The notes under the pieces are model-generated. The model did no database searches. It was given only the letters and a program-made list of their open reading frames with translations, and was not told the origin of the DNA. Positions 25,299 to 35,600 of a stretch of DNA of 64,000 nt are shown here, in pieces (positions within the stretch are counted from its first letter, which is position 1; each line of letters opens with the position of its first letter). Location: assembly GCF_004307995.1 (NCBI RefSeq), contig NZ_SIRE01000004.1, positions 1-64,000 on the forward strand, in the 5' to 3' direction. The position numbers and the translations under genes are program-made. This DNA comes from Paenibacillus thalictri (GTDB lineage Bacteria > Bacillota > Bacilli > Paenibacillales > NBRC-103111).

Positions 25299-25406
25299 TA
25301 TAAACACCCTACTTTAGTCAGGGATAGTTATATGCAAACAACGCTAAATTTCTCTGGCAGGGTGTTCGCAAGCCCTTGTTCGGGACTTTCACCCGTGCGG
25401 GCATAC

Positions 25407-25438
25407 AAAAAAGGATGCGCATACACGCATCCTTTTTT
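25407..25438. terminator. Terminator after the conserved 125-residue gene
   Basis: AAAAAAGGATGCG (25407-25419) pairs with CGCATCCTTTTTT (25426-25438). The symmetrical A/T flanks allow use in both directions; on the minus strand it lies just past the gene ending at 25484. Confidence 0.85.
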
Positions 25439-25483
25439 GCTCACGGCGAATCGTCGTACGCCCGCTATATGGCCTCACACCGG

Positions 25484-25861
25484 CTAAATCCACGCCTTGA
25501 GGTTGATCTGCTTAATAAAATCCTGCGTCGACTGCACGTCCTTGTTGGCGTCCTGTTCGTTCAGGATCGGTTCGCCGTTCATAATGCGGCGAAACAATTC
25601 AGCGTTCTTCGTTGCAAGCGCGAAATCGATCAGCGCTTCCCGTTCCAGCCGGTCGACTTCCTGCTGGACAAGCACTTCCTCCAGCTCTATATCTATGGCG
25701 GGCACAAAAAAATGCTTGTTCATCTTAGGTACCCGGATTACGTAATCAAACACGTTGTCTGCGTTGCGGTCATAGGCAATAATATACGCGTAATCGCCGA
25801 TGGGCAAATTTTGTTCGAAGCTGTCGGCGACGATATATACTTTCTGTCCTAACTTCAGCAT
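25484..25861 (-). CDS. Conserved small cytoplasmic protein of unknown function
   Basis: A 125-residue protein starting MLKLGQKVYIVADSFEQ. The first 65 residues look like a small beta barrel (VYIVADS, YAYIIAYDRN, FDYVIRVP, HFFVPAIDIE), followed by a long acidic helix (ELEEVLVQQEVDRLERE) and a second helical part. I have no family name for it. ATG 25861 is preceded by GGGAGGAT; ten in-frame codons upstream lack a better site. It stands alone with its own terminator. No signal peptide, membrane segment or catalytic motif is seen. Confidence 0.7.
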   Translation of the reverse strand: MLKLGQKVYIVADSFEQNLPIGDYAYIIAYDRNADNVFDYVIRVPKMNKHFFVPAIDIELEEVLVQQEVDRLEREALIDFALATKNAELFRRIMNGEPILNEQDANKDVQSTQDFIKQINLKAWI

Positions 25862-26248
25862 CCGCCATCCTCCCTTCCAAAATCTGCGCATCCGCGAATG
25901 ACTCTATCATAATTAAATAGAATAACCTTTTAATAGATTATTATTCATATGGTACTAAAAAAAGATAGCCATGTCCAATAGTTCCTTAACAATGCGTCAA
26001 GAATTCGCGGATTGCCCAAATTAACAGCGAGACGCTTCCAAGCTGCGGGCTAACGCAATTACTCGGCCGCTGTAAGCGAATCTTCGCCTGCAGCGGACCC
26101 CATTCTATTGGTCGGCAGAGAAAAATGCAATAAATCGTGGATCCGTGTAACGACACGGTGAAAGCATACGGCTATACTGATGGCAGGTTATGCATAGCTC
26201 CCTATTTCATTCACAATTAGCGTAAACACAAAGGAGGAGACGTAAGGG
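25862..26248. other. Divergent spacer before the sulfatase gene, no gene seen
   Basis: About 390 bases between the conserved small gene and the sulfatase. I find no RNA gene, riboswitch or frame with a ribosome binding site. It should hold divergent promoters, but no pair of boxes stands out enough to name. Confidence 0.4.
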
Positions 26249-27709
26249 ATGTCCGATCGAAAAATGAACATCGTATTGCTCATGACCGACCAGCAACGGC
26301 TCGATCACGTAAGTTATCACGGCATCGGCCGCATCGAAACCCCCAACATCCATAAAATCGCGGAAAGCGTCGGCTTCACGAACTGTGTATCCGTCAATCC
26401 GGTTTGCACTCCGGCCCGCACCGCGCTGCTGACGGGCAAATACACGCATCAAATCGGTATGGTGGCGATGTCCGGCGATCTGTCGCTGCAGCATCCCACC
26501 TATCCGCGCGCGCTGCAGAAGGCAGGCTACAGGACATACGGCATCGGCAAATTCCACTGGCTGCAAGGCTGGAAATTCGGCCGTCCGATCGGGCAGGGGC
26601 ATCCGCTGACCTCGCTTAAGGACGAAATTCGCGGATACGGCTTTGATGAAGTGTGGGAAGCGTCCGGCAAGCAGCTGGTCAGCCGCAACTACTGCGACTA
26701 TGCGGAACATCTGGACCGGCAGGGACTGCTGGAAGCATATCGCGAGTTTAATAGCCGCAATAAGTCAAACACCAACGAGGCCGAGACCCAGCGCTTTACC
26801 GGAGAGCCGTTCCCGTTCGGCGAAAGCAACTATATGGACATCGTGATCGCCGACCACATCATTAAAGCGATCGACAGCCGGCCCAAAGACCAGCCGTTTT
26901 TCCTGTTCGGCTCGTTTGTTGGCCCGCATCCGCCTTATGATCCGCCGCAATCGTATATGGATCGGATTCCCTATGAGGAAATTGACGATTTCCTGCCCGG
27001 GCCCAATGGTCCGCTGTCCGAGGATGCCAAGCGGCACTTGTACAAGCTTCGCCAGTCCTATAAAGCAATGATTGCGATCATCGACGAACAGGTCGGCCGC
27101 ATTTGGGCCAAACTGGAAGAGCAAGGAATATTGGAGGATACGGTCATCCTGTTTACTTCCGATCACGGAGAAATGATGGGCGATCACGGCCGGGCTCAGA
27201 AGCAATCTCCGTTTCATGCCTCAGCCGTCGTACCGGCAGCGATCCGTCATCCGGACTATTTGCGCCGGGCGCTAAATGACACGCCCATCGAGCTGACCGA
27301 CTTCACCGCCACCATATTGGATGCGGCCGGACTCGATCCGCAGCGGGAACTGAGCAAAGATTGGCCTGCTTTCCATGACCGGGTTCCGTGCAGATCGCTG
27401 CTGCCGATCGCTAAAGGAAGCGCAACCCGGGTGCGCGACTATGCTTTCTCCGAATGCCAGGGACAATGGCAGATGATCCAGTCGGACAGGTGGAAATATA
27501 TCAGACAATTGAAATATGATGATCCGGACTGCGTACCGGAGCAGCTTTATGATTTGCAGGAAGATCCGCAGGAACTATGCAATTTGATCGGCGACCCGGC
27601 TTATGCAGAAGAAGCGGCCTGGTGCCGCCGCCGCCGCGACTATGTGCTTGACCAGACACCTGCCGCACAGCTGCGCTGGGCTCCCATCATCGGAGAGCAA
27701 AATCCATAA
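26249..27709 (+). CDS. Type I sulfatase (Cys-type, formylglycine-dependent)
   Basis: A 486-residue alkaline-phosphatase-fold sulfatase that removes sulfate esters, probably from sugars. The N-terminal metal motif MTDQQR and the modification site C53-T-P-A-R57 are intact; C53 would be oxidised to formylglycine, the catalytic nucleophile. Later metal ligands appear in FTSDHGEMMGDHG (near residue 304), and the KYIRQLKYDDPDCVPEQLYDL tail is normal for the family. There is no signal peptide, so it acts in the cytoplasm on an imported substrate or on one made inside. AAAGGAGGAG precedes ATG 26249. It converges on the oxidoreductase genes of locus B. No sulfatase-maturating enzyme gene is in the window. 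Confidence 0.93.
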   Translation: MSDRKMNIVLLMTDQQRLDHVSYHGIGRIETPNIHKIAESVGFTNCVSVNPVCTPARTALLTGKYTHQIGMVAMSGDLSLQHPTYPRALQKAGYRTYGIGKFHWLQGWKFGRPIGQGHPLTSLKDEIRGYGFDEVWEASGKQLVSRNYCDYAEHLDRQGLLEAYREFNSRNKSNTNEAETQRFTGEPFPFGESNYMDIVIADHIIKAIDSRPKDQPFFLFGSFVGPHPPYDPPQSYMDRIPYEEIDDFLPGPNGPLSEDAKRHLYKLRQSYKAMIAIIDEQVGRIWAKLEEQGILEDTVILFTSDHGEMMGDHGRAQKQSPFHASAVVPAAIRHPDYLRRALNDTPIELTDFTATILDAAGLDPQRELSKDWPAFHDRVPCRSLLPIAKGSATRVRDYAFSECQGQWQMIQSDRWKYIRQLKYDDPDCVPEQLYDLQEDPQELCNLIGDPAYAEEAAWCRRRRDYVLDQTPAAQLRWAPIIGEQNP

Positions 27710-27755
27710 GGAAGAATGCCCCGGTCAAATGCTTTAATCAAGTGGTAACGAATAA

Positions 27756-27776
27756 CCCCCGGCTGACGGCCGGGGG
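27756..27776. terminator. GC-rich hairpin between sulfatase and locus B
   Basis: CCCCCGGC pairs with GCCGGGGG around a short loop between the two convergent operons. A clear T run is missing on both sides, so a terminator role is likely only from position. Confidence 0.45.
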
Positions 27777-27828
27777 CTGCAATTCACCTTCATCCATTTT
27801 TATTTCATCATCCCGTAAAATAAACTGG

Positions 27829-28815
27829 TTAGCACATCGTTACAGGTTTGCCTGCACGGATCGAGTCGTAAGCGGCAAGCGCCACTTGGGCGGAATACAA
27901 TCCGTCTTCCCCGGTAATCGGTACGCCCCGTCCCGCGCGAAGCGCATCGACAAAAGCTTCGATCAGCCCTTTGTTCATGCTGTAGCCCCAATATTTCCAC
28001 TCGGTTTTCATTTTGGTGTCGCTGTATACCTCGTTTTTCTGGGAGAAGGAGTCGATCGAGATGACTCCTTCCGTGCCGATAATCTCCATCGTTACGTCAC
28101 CCCAAAATGGAAACGACTTCGTTCTTGACCAGCTTGTATCGATAACGGCAAATGTGCCGTCAGGGAATTTCATATGAACCATACCGGAGTCGTCGACCGG
28201 AATGTCGTGAAACAACGTGCCCGATTCGGCGTATACCTCAATCGGCCTGCTGCCGAGCATCCAGTTCAGCAAATCCATGACATGCACCGTATGATCGAGC
28301 ACCGCGCCGCCGCCGGATAAAGCCGGATCGATAAACCAACTGCCCGGCATCGTACCCCGGTTTGTTCCTTTTACGGCAATAATGTTGCCGATATCCCCGC
28401 GCTCCATAGCGGCCTTGGCTTCGACGACGGCCGGAATATACCGGCAAGGGAATGCCGTCATCAGTTGTACCTGCCGCTCCTTGCACGTTGCAATCATGCG
28501 CTGCATTTCCCCGACCGAAACGCCGAGCGGTTTTTCGCATAATACATGTTTGCCGGCCAAAGCGGCGTCTATCGTCATTTGCGCGTGATGCACATTTTCC
28601 GAGCAGATGATGACAGCATCCACATCGGTTTGAAGCAACTCGCGATAATCCGCAAAATAAGGGATGCCGTGTTTGGCCAAATGAGCTTCGACGCGTTCCC
28701 GGTTATCGTCGGCAATGGCTGTCACTTTAACGTCCGGCATGGACAACAACACGTTCAAATACGTATTGGCATGCGAATGGGCAAAACTGATCATCCCGAT
28801 TTTAATTGGCTGCAT
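27829..28815 (-). CDS. Gfo/Idh/MocA family oxidoreductase 1 (locus B)
   Basis: A 328-residue NAD(P)-dependent sugar or cyclitol dehydrogenase of the Gfo/Idh/MocA family. The Rossmann start is KIGMISFAHSHANTYL, unusual in having FAHSHA where GxGxxG is typical. The catalytic lysine motif is intact (HVLCEKPLG, near residue 95), and the second motif GGAVLDHTVHVMDL supplies the usual D and H. ATG 28815 has GGAGGAAC upstream and overlaps the previous oxidoreductase gene by 14 bases, so the two are translationally coupled. It is the last gene of locus B. A role in oxidising a sugar released by the surface enzymes is inferred. Confidence 0.9.
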   Translation of the reverse strand: MQPIKIGMISFAHSHANTYLNVLLSMPDVKVTAIADDNRERVEAHLAKHGIPYFADYRELLQTDVDAVIICSENVHHAQMTIDAALAGKHVLCEKPLGVSVGEMQRMIATCKERQVQLMTAFPCRYIPAVVEAKAAMERGDIGNIIAVKGTNRGTMPGSWFIDPALSGGGAVLDHTVHVMDLLNWMLGSRPIEVYAESGTLFHDIPVDDSGMVHMKFPDGTFAVIDTSWSRTKSFPFWGDVTMEIIGTEGVISIDSFSQKNEVYSDTKMKTEWKYWGYSMNKGLIEAFVDALRAGRGVPITGEDGLYSAQVALAAYDSIRAGKPVTMC

Positions 28816-29833
28816 AGCGCTGTTCCTCCGTTACTGATGGCGTACCAATATGCGCCGGCACGCCGGTCCGGCTGGATAATACGGCCGCCAGAGCGATCTC
28901 CAGCGCCTTATAGGCATCGTAAGCGGTCCCGTCCGGCTCCCGCCCTTGCCGCAGGCAAGCGATAAAATGCTCAAGCTGGCTCATATAGGCATCTTCGGCC
29001 CATATGGGGGCGACGGTGCGGGAACACGTTCCTGGCGCCGACGCTGCGGCTTGAGCGCCATTCTTGCGAATTCGCATCGAAGCCGCGTCGCTGCTGTTGA
29101 AGCGGATGAGCCCGCCGTTGCCGGCAAATTCCACCGCTGCGGCCATCGGTTCAGGATGGCCCATGTAGGCTTCCAGGTTGGCGATCGCACCGCTCTCGAA
29201 GCGAAGCGTGGCAAGCGCATAGTCGTGTTTGCCGGTTTTTCGGTTCATCGCATACACGCTTTTGACTTCGCCGAGCACGGAGCGGGTAATATCGATATCG
29301 TGAAGCATCCAATCGAGGATTACGCTGCCGTCATCATGAACCGCTTCTTCGGCGTGAAATGGCGCAGGACCGGTCCGCTTCATATGCGCTACGCCAACGC
29401 TGCCGATGGAGCCGCTACGGATTTCGCGCCGCAGGTTCGCATATTGCGGCAAAAACCGCATGCTTTGAGCGACATACAGCTTGACGCCTTTCTCCCGGCA
29501 CACTTCGATCATCGTCTGCGCATCGGACAAATTCGGCGCGATCGGCGTATGACAGATGATGTGTTTGCCATGGAACGCCGCGATGAATGCAAACTCCTTA
29601 TGCAGCGCCGCAGGCAAGCAGATGCAAACGACATCGGCCGCCGTCTCGGAAAACATCCGCTCGAACGAAGTAAAAGCTTGCGCTCCGCATCGCCCGGCGA
29701 GCTGCCCCGCCGCTTCTTCCCGCTTATCGTAAACCGCCGTCACCTCGACCTGCGGCATATTTAGAAAGCAGCTTGCATAAGCGCTTCCGGTTGCCCCGCA
29801 GCCTGCGATCACCGCTTTTATCGTTGATTCCAT
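28802..29833 (-). CDS. Gfo/Idh/MocA family oxidoreductase 2, atypical (locus B)
   Basis: A 343-residue family member with a standard Rossmann motif (VIAGCGATGSAYA). Where the family has Glu-Lys-Pro it reads KHIICHTPIAP (H95-T96-P97), so the usual catalytic lysine is missing. The later DWMLHDIDI segment keeps the D and H. It may be a non-redox or altered enzyme, or a lyase/isomerase-like variant. GGGGGAG precedes ATG 29833. It overlaps oxidoreductase 1 by 14 bases and follows oxidoreductase 3 at 13 bases. The missing lysine is seen in the sequence; its effect is inference. Confidence 0.85.
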   Translation of the reverse strand: MESTIKAVIAGCGATGSAYASCFLNMPQVEVTAVYDKREEAAGQLAGRCGAQAFTSFERMFSETAADVVCICLPAALHKEFAFIAAFHGKHIICHTPIAPNLSDAQTMIEVCREKGVKLYVAQSMRFLPQYANLRREIRSGSIGSVGVAHMKRTGPAPFHAEEAVHDDGSVILDWMLHDIDITRSVLGEVKSVYAMNRKTGKHDYALATLRFESGAIANLEAYMGHPEPMAAAVEFAGNGGLIRFNSSDAASMRIRKNGAQAAASAPGTCSRTVAPIWAEDAYMSQLEHFIACLRQGREPDGTAYDAYKALEIALAAVLSSRTGVPAHIGTPSVTEEQRYAAN

Positions 29834-29846
29834 GAACTGGCTCCCC

Positions 29847-30905
29847 CTATGAAAACGTAATTTCGACGCTCTTATCCGCCGACTCGTATACGGCGCACAA
29901 TATTTTCATAATTTCCACGCCGTCCTGCACCGAGCTGAGCGGCTGCTCGCCGGACTGGCAGCAAGCGATAAAGTGGTCGATTTCGTTTTGGAAGGCGGAA
30001 GTAAACTCAAATTTCAGATGATCCAGCTGCGGATGCACGTTAAGAACCGTATTGTGCTTCTCCGTAACCAGCGTCAGCTCCGGTTCCATTTCCACACCGC
30101 CTTTTTCTCCGAACAGCTTGACGCTTAGCTCGTCTTTTTTTGCATGCAGGGTAAAACTGACGTCAACCATCAAAGAAGCCCCATTTTCAAAACGGATCAG
30201 CGCGTTCGCCAAGTCCTCTACGTCGTTGCTGGCATTGTAGTCCGCCGACTTGTAGTAGGATAAGTTTTGGATATGGCTGCGGTTTCCAAGCTTGCGGTAC
30301 GTATTGCCGCTGACGGACTTCACTTTCGGACGCCCCATCAAATACCAGCACAAGTCGATGACATGGACGCCAAGATCGATCAGCGGGCCCCCTCCCGAAC
30401 GCTTTTTGTCGGAAAACCAGCCTCCCGGGTTGCCGAGACGGCGCAGACAAGACACTTTTGCATAATAAATGTCGCCAAGCTCCCCGGCGTCGATAAACTG
30501 CTTGGCCACACGTGTCGTATTGGCAAACCGCCGCACAAAACCGACCTGCAGCAGCTTGCCGCTTTCCTTCGCTGCCCGCTCAACCTGCAGCGCCTGCTCG
30601 ACCGTTTGTGCCAGCGGTTTTTCCACCAGCACATGTTTGCCCGCCTGCAGCGCCTCCATGGCGATTTGAGCGTGTGTGTCGTTCCAAGTGCAGATGCTGA
30701 CCGCGTCTACAAGCGGGCTTGCCAGCAGCTCACGGTAATCCGTGAATATATGCTCGATTTCATATTTCTCCGCTTTTTCGCGCGCCCGCTCTTCTTGAAG
30801 ATCGAAGATAGCGACTAGCTTGGCGTTGGCATTGTTTTTATATGAATTCAGGTGGGACACGGAGATTGAACCGGCTCCGATGACCCCTACGCGAACAGTG
30901 TTCAT
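29847..30905 (-). CDS. Gfo/Idh/MocA family oxidoreductase 3 (locus B)
   Basis: A 352-residue NAD(P)-dependent oxidoreductase with the classical dinucleotide motif VGVIGAGSISVSHLNSY, the catalytic HVLVEKPLAQ near residue 98 and the GGPLIDLGVHVIDL motif with D and H. The CWNDTH segment before the lysine is also usual. AAGGAGCCC precedes ATG 30905. It follows the cytoplasmic EEP gene by 33 bases. The closest functional class cannot be decided by eye; myo- or scyllo-inositol and glucose-type dehydrogenases are all possible. Confidence 0.9.
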   Translation of the reverse strand: MNTVRVGVIGAGSISVSHLNSYKNNANAKLVAIFDLQEERAREKAEKYEIEHIFTDYRELLASPLVDAVSICTWNDTHAQIAMEALQAGKHVLVEKPLAQTVEQALQVERAAKESGKLLQVGFVRRFANTTRVAKQFIDAGELGDIYYAKVSCLRRLGNPGGWFSDKKRSGGGPLIDLGVHVIDLCWYLMGRPKVKSVSGNTYRKLGNRSHIQNLSYYKSADYNASNDVEDLANALIRFENGASLMVDVSFTLHAKKDELSVKLFGEKGGVEMEPELTLVTEKHNTVLNVHPQLDHLKFEFTSAFQNEIDHFIACCQSGEQPLSSVQDGVEIMKILCAVYESADKSVEITFS

Positions 30906-30938
30906 TGTTGTCGGGCTCCTTTAAACGGTCGGATGAAT

Positions 30939-31676
30939 TTAGAATTGCAGTACGGCTGTTGGCGGCAAATGATCGGAAGCAATTGTGTCGATGATCTCAC
31001 TGCGAACCGCCTCCATATTTTTCGAGAAAAAAATGTAGTCGCCTTGGATGGACGGCTGAGTGACCGGGAAGGTGTAAGCATCTTCCCGGCCTTGAAATGC
31101 TTCTGCATAATGCTCAAACATCGGCTTCATTTCCGTCGTTTTAGGCCCGGCGTTGAAATCGCCCATAAAAATATGGGAACCGCTTTGCCCTTGCGCGATT
31201 TCCACGATTTTTTGGTTTTGCAATAGGCGTTCCTCTACGCTTAACGCCAGATGTACGCTGTACACATGGACGGTTGCCGCTCCCACTTGAATCGTGGCCT
31301 GCAGCAATCCCCGCTGCTCGCTATCCTCTTCCAGCTTGGGCAATGCGTGGTGGCTGGACGCGGCAATGGGGTATTTGCTGAGCAGCGCCAGGCCGTATTG
31401 CCTGCGCTGTGTACGGCCTTCGGCCGGCGCCCGGTCCAAATTGGCGGCAAAAACGCAATGCATATCCAGCAATTCGGCCAGCGTTTGCGCCTGATCGGCA
31501 TATTGGCTGCGCTCGGACCAATGTTTGTCCACTTCCTGCAGCGCGATGATCTCCGCTCCGGCTTGCTTGATGACGCCCGCGATCCTTGCCAGATCAAGCT
31601 TGCCGTCTTCCCCTACGCCATGATGAATGTTATAAGACAATACGTTGACCGATTGTTTGTTGCCTTCGGTATTCAT
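30939..31676 (-). CDS. Cytoplasmic endonuclease/exonuclease/phosphatase (EEP) family protein (locus B)
   Basis: A 245-residue protein with no signal peptide and the complete EEP (DNase I/sphingomyelinase-like) motif set: NVLSYNIHHG, IIALQEVDKHW with the metal-binding Glu, IFMGDFNAGP with the catalytic Asp and Asn, and the closing ASDHLPP with the Asp-His pair. These enzymes cut phosphodiesters or phosphomonoesters in DNA, lipids or inositol phosphates. CTGGAGGAAC precedes ATG 31676. It is closely similar to the secreted EEP gene upstream and to an EEP domain inside the giant protein. The substrate is unknown. Confidence 0.9.
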   Translation of the reverse strand: MNTEGNKQSVNVLSYNIHHGVGEDGKLDLARIAGVIKQAGAEIIALQEVDKHWSERSQYADQAQTLAELLDMHCVFAANLDRAPAEGRTQRRQYGLALLSKYPIAASSHHALPKLEEDSEQRGLLQATIQVGAATVHVYSVHLALSVEERLLQNQKIVEIAQGQSGSHIFMGDFNAGPKTTEMKPMFEHYAEAFQGREDAYTFPVTQPSIQGDYIFFSKNMEAVRSEIIDTIASDHLPPTAVLQF

Positions 31677-31803
31677 GTCGGTTCCTCCAGCTGAATGAAA
31701 TATGGATTCTCTATCGCCGGAAACCGGACGGAAAGAAAGAAGATCCCCCGTCCGTTCTCCTCAGCCCCAAAATCGGGCCGCCTTGGCGCATTCAATGTTT
31801 AAT

Positions 31804-32643
31804 CTAATCTGTCACTTTACCCTTAATGCGCAGCTGCGCGGTAACCGGCAGATGGTCGGATGCAATCGTCTGCAGCACTTCACTGCTAAGCAGCTCAAAA
31901 TCGTTGTTAAACAAAATGAAGTCGATCTGCGATGCCGGTTTGGACGTAGGCGCAGTTAACGCGTTTTTGCCGCGAAACGCCTCATTATAATTTCTCATCA
32001 GCGGCCGCATCTCAAACGTGTTGGGTTTGGCGTTAAAATCGCCCATAAACACGACCGGACCACTCTTTTTGCCGGCAATGCCGGCCAGTTCCTTAATCTG
32101 CACAACCCGTTCTCCGGCGATGATGGACATATGTGTATTAAACACCGTGATGTCGGTGCCGCCTACATCAATCGTCGCCTCCAGCAACCCCCGTGGCTCG
32201 CTGGAATCTTCAATTTTGGGCAGCGGATGGCGGCGGCTGTCTTTAATCGGGTATTTGCTCAGTACGGCCGTCCCGTACTGGCGGGGTTCGGACTGGCCGT
32301 TCCCCGCAGTTTGCTCCAAATTTGCTATAAACGCATACTCCATGCCAAGCAGCTCCGAAAGCTTCTTCGCTTCATCCAAAAATTCGCTTCGCGCCGACCA
32401 GTTGTTATCGACTTCCTGCAGGCCAACGATCTCTGCATTGGATTTCTTGATCACATCCGCCGTCCGGTTCAAATCAAACTTGTCGTCGTCGCCTTGGCCG
32501 TGACGGATGTTGTAGGACATGAAGCGGACGGTTTGGGCGGCCTGTTCGCCGCTTTCCGATTCGGCAACAGCCGTCTGGACAAGCGCATGCGATATAGACA
32601 GTACAATAAGTAATGAAACAAGTGCTTTTATCTTTGCTTTCAT
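31804..32643 (-). CDS. Secreted EEP family phosphodiesterase/phosphatase (locus B)
   Basis: A 279-residue exported EEP protein. MKAKIKALVSLLIVLSISHA is a Sec signal peptide, with cleavage expected after AVA near residue 28. Motifs are complete: RFMSYNIRHG, IVGLQEVDNNW, VFMGDFNAKP and IASDHLPV. ATG 32643 is chosen for GGAGGCTAAGA upstream and for giving a proper signal peptide; an upstream in-frame ATG lies within the end of the giant gene. It starts 19 bases after the giant gene stop, so it is cotranscribed. It offers the same chemistry in a free extracellular form. Confidence 0.9.
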   Translation of the reverse strand: MKAKIKALVSLLIVLSISHALVQTAVAESESGEQAAQTVRFMSYNIRHGQGDDDKFDLNRTADVIKKSNAEIVGLQEVDNNWSARSEFLDEAKKLSELLGMEYAFIANLEQTAGNGQSEPRQYGTAVLSKYPIKDSRRHPLPKIEDSSEPRGLLEATIDVGGTDITVFNTHMSIIAGERVVQIKELAGIAGKKSGPVVFMGDFNAKPNTFEMRPLMRNYNEAFRGKNALTAPTSKPASQIDFILFNNDFELLSSEVLQTIASDHLPVTAQLRIKGKVTD

Positions 32644-32662
32644 TCTTAGCCTCCAGACCTGC

Positions 32663-35600
32663 CTATTCATCCTGCAAATACTGAACAAAACGCATCATTC
32701 GTTTGACCATCGCCGCCGCTTGAGCGCGGGTCGCGTTATCGGCCGGAACAAAGGTGTCTTCGGTCATACCTTCGATAATGCCCGCCTGCACTGCTTCAGC
32801 TACTGAAATGCGGGCCCATTCGCTGATCCGGTCTTTGTCGCTGAAAGACAAAGCCGCTTCCGACAATTCGCCGCCGTGACCGGCAATACGGATGGCACGG
32901 ACGATCATGCTGGCCATCTCTTCGCGGGTGACTAGCGCATCCGGTTTAAAGGTGCTGCCGTCGTACCCCATGACAAAACCTTTCTCGGCCGCCGTCTGCA
33001 CTGACGAAGCGTACCACTGGTCAGCCCGGACATCTTGGAAGGCCGATTCTTCATCGGGCGCAATTCCGGACAACCCCAATGCATTCACCAGCACCGCCGC
33101 AAATTCGGCTCTTGTGATGCTTGCATCCGGAGAGAAGGTTTGTTTGGCAAGACCGTTTAATACTTGTAATGCGGCCAATTGCTCGACAACGCCTTGAGAC
33201 CAATGCTCCTCGATATCGTCATACGTTTTCGTGGATGATACTGCGGCGTACATGCTGTTATGCGTATTGGTCATCGTTACGTACGTGTTGCCGTCCGCTT
33301 CCTCGCGTTGCGTCGAAGGCACAAAATGCAAGCCGCCATCCGGGGAAACGTAAGTGCCCGTAACTGTACCGGTATGAGCCAAACCTTGAAGCATCAACGT
33401 GCGGGTCACTTTATAGCCGCCAAAATCGTTGATTTCGATCATTTTGCCGCCCGCTTCGGCATAAACCGTGAAGCTAAACGCGTCCGTTAGCAGCACCGCA
33501 TCGCTTTGCGAAGCCGCATTTCGCGTTTTCTCCTGCTGCTGATCCGGTACGGAGGAAATCATAATGCGAATGTTCATCTTGTCCAGCGCGACGCCCAGCT
33601 CTGCGGCCTTCGCCTGCAAACCAAGCGCTGCCAACGGGAGGTGGAAAGACACCCCGTTTTTATAAATGGCGATACCTCTGTTGTTTAGGCCGCCTTTGCC
33701 TGCTTCCAATGCCCGCGAAGGCAAGATAACTTCGACGGCACTTTCGTTCCCTTTGTAAGAGATGGCCACATACCTGTCGTTATCGCTTAATCCTTGCAGC
33801 GCATCCCGCAGTTTGGCGCTGTCGACGCTTAGTCGGGCGACATTTTGCCCCGCATCGTTTTTCACCGCCGATACCGAATAGGCGTCCGATTGCAGCGTCG
33901 TCTTATCCGGAGCAGTCACCGGAGGTACGTAGGACGGACCGCTGTCCAGCGCCGGATCGTATTGCGGCCGCGTCCTTGTATCTGCGATGTCGACCATCAC
34001 GTTTAGCGAATAAACCTGCGTGCCGTAGCTGGCTCGAAGCGTCGTCAGCCCCCTGCTCTCGGCTGTGAGACGATTGCCGTTGGTTACTGAAACAATCTCC
34101 GGATTATCGCTGGTAATGGAGGATAACGACGTGACGTCGGTATCTTTTTTGCCGTCGTATTTCAGCACGGCTTTGGCCGTTGCGCTTCGTCCCATCCACA
34201 TGAGCGCCGGCACACCGTCGAGGAAATATCCGAGACTGACATACGGACTTGCGTAAACCGGCGACATCAGCGGAATTTCTCCTGCCGGCTCGCCGTTTGC
34301 GCCTTTGAGCACGCCGGTAAGCCTGAATTCGTAGGAACCGCCGTTTCTTAAGCCGCTGACGTTATAAGAGTAAGTGCCATACGTCACCGTCACGACGGAG
34401 GAAGTCACCGCTTGTCCGTCCTTGTACACCTTGTAGCCAAGCAAATCAAGGTTCAGCGAATCCCATTTTAAATCGACGGTCTGATCGCCGGGAATTGCCA
34501 GGAAACCTGTCGGTACTTGCCCTGCCGCGAGTTTGCCGGGGGTTGGAACCTGGTTCAGCGAATCGGGATTGCGCCGCTCCATCAGCCTGCTATCCGCGTC
34601 CAGCCCCTTCTCCGGGTAGTAAAATATGACGCTTTGCTGCAGCTTGTTTTCCGTTCGGGCGTAATCGCATGCCGGCAGCGTGGTCGGCACGTATTGGCAG
34701 CTCCCGGTTCCCGCCCCGACGTTGTAGGCCGCCATGTTGAGCCGGTTGCCGGCAGGGGCGGCAATCGCGACAAACCGCTGGGCCGCGTTATCCAAACCTT
34801 CATTGGTACCAAGCTTGGCGTAAACAAGCTGGTCTTTGGTCAGCGACGGATCGTACTCCGCAATAAACTGTTCCGCTTTATAACCGGTGAATTGCGTTTT
34901 GATCAGCCAGACGACTTTGGTGGAATAAGGCTGGACCATCATATTGGTCGGCGCGCCGTTGATATCGTCCATTGCCATGATGCTCCACTGCTTCATAGCT
35001 CCAGTCCAAGGCTGCGCAATCGCCGGATTCGTGTAATAGTTCAGCTTGTAACCCGTCAAATCAATCGGCTGATTTGTCGTGTTGTACAACTCGACATATT
35101 CGTACGGCTCCCCTGCTGCTTTCGGCGCCGCCATAATTTCCGTAATTAGCAGCGGTGGAACGGGAACTTCCGGTTTTTCCTCCGGCTCTTCGGTCGGAGG
35201 TGTACCGATGTATGTTTTGACCCCGATGCTTTCCAGGCCTAATGCACCTACCGTCGATAAAATAAACGTATAATTCTCATATACAAGTCCGGTTACAGTT
35301 GCCGTGGTCGTGCCTTTCGGAACCGGTCCGGCTACCTTCACCAGATCCTGGTTGTAAATATTGACGTACAAATAATCGGGTTTGCCTCCCAAGTCAGCCG
35401 GTTCGGTCCAACTGATCGCTGCTTGCGAGCCGCTTCTGACCGCAGCCGGATTCAGCACTTCCGCCGAAAACGGCGGTTCTTGTCCGGCGCTTAATTTGCC
35501 GGGTGTAGGCGCTTGGTTGACCGAACCGCTTCTGCGTTCCATCATCTTGCTGGTCGCATCCAGACCATCTACAGGGAAGAAAAAGATGACGCTTTGCTGC

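Noticed and set aside
25303..25366. 8-base inverted repeat AACACCCT/AGGGTGTT upstream of the GNAT pair, possible element ends
   Set aside because: Too short, with no target duplication or transposase gene; may be chance.
28946..29764. 272-codon plus-strand frame opposite oxidoreductase 2
   Set aside because: Antisense to a clear Gfo/Idh/MocA gene, arginine/histidine-rich product, no ribosome binding site.
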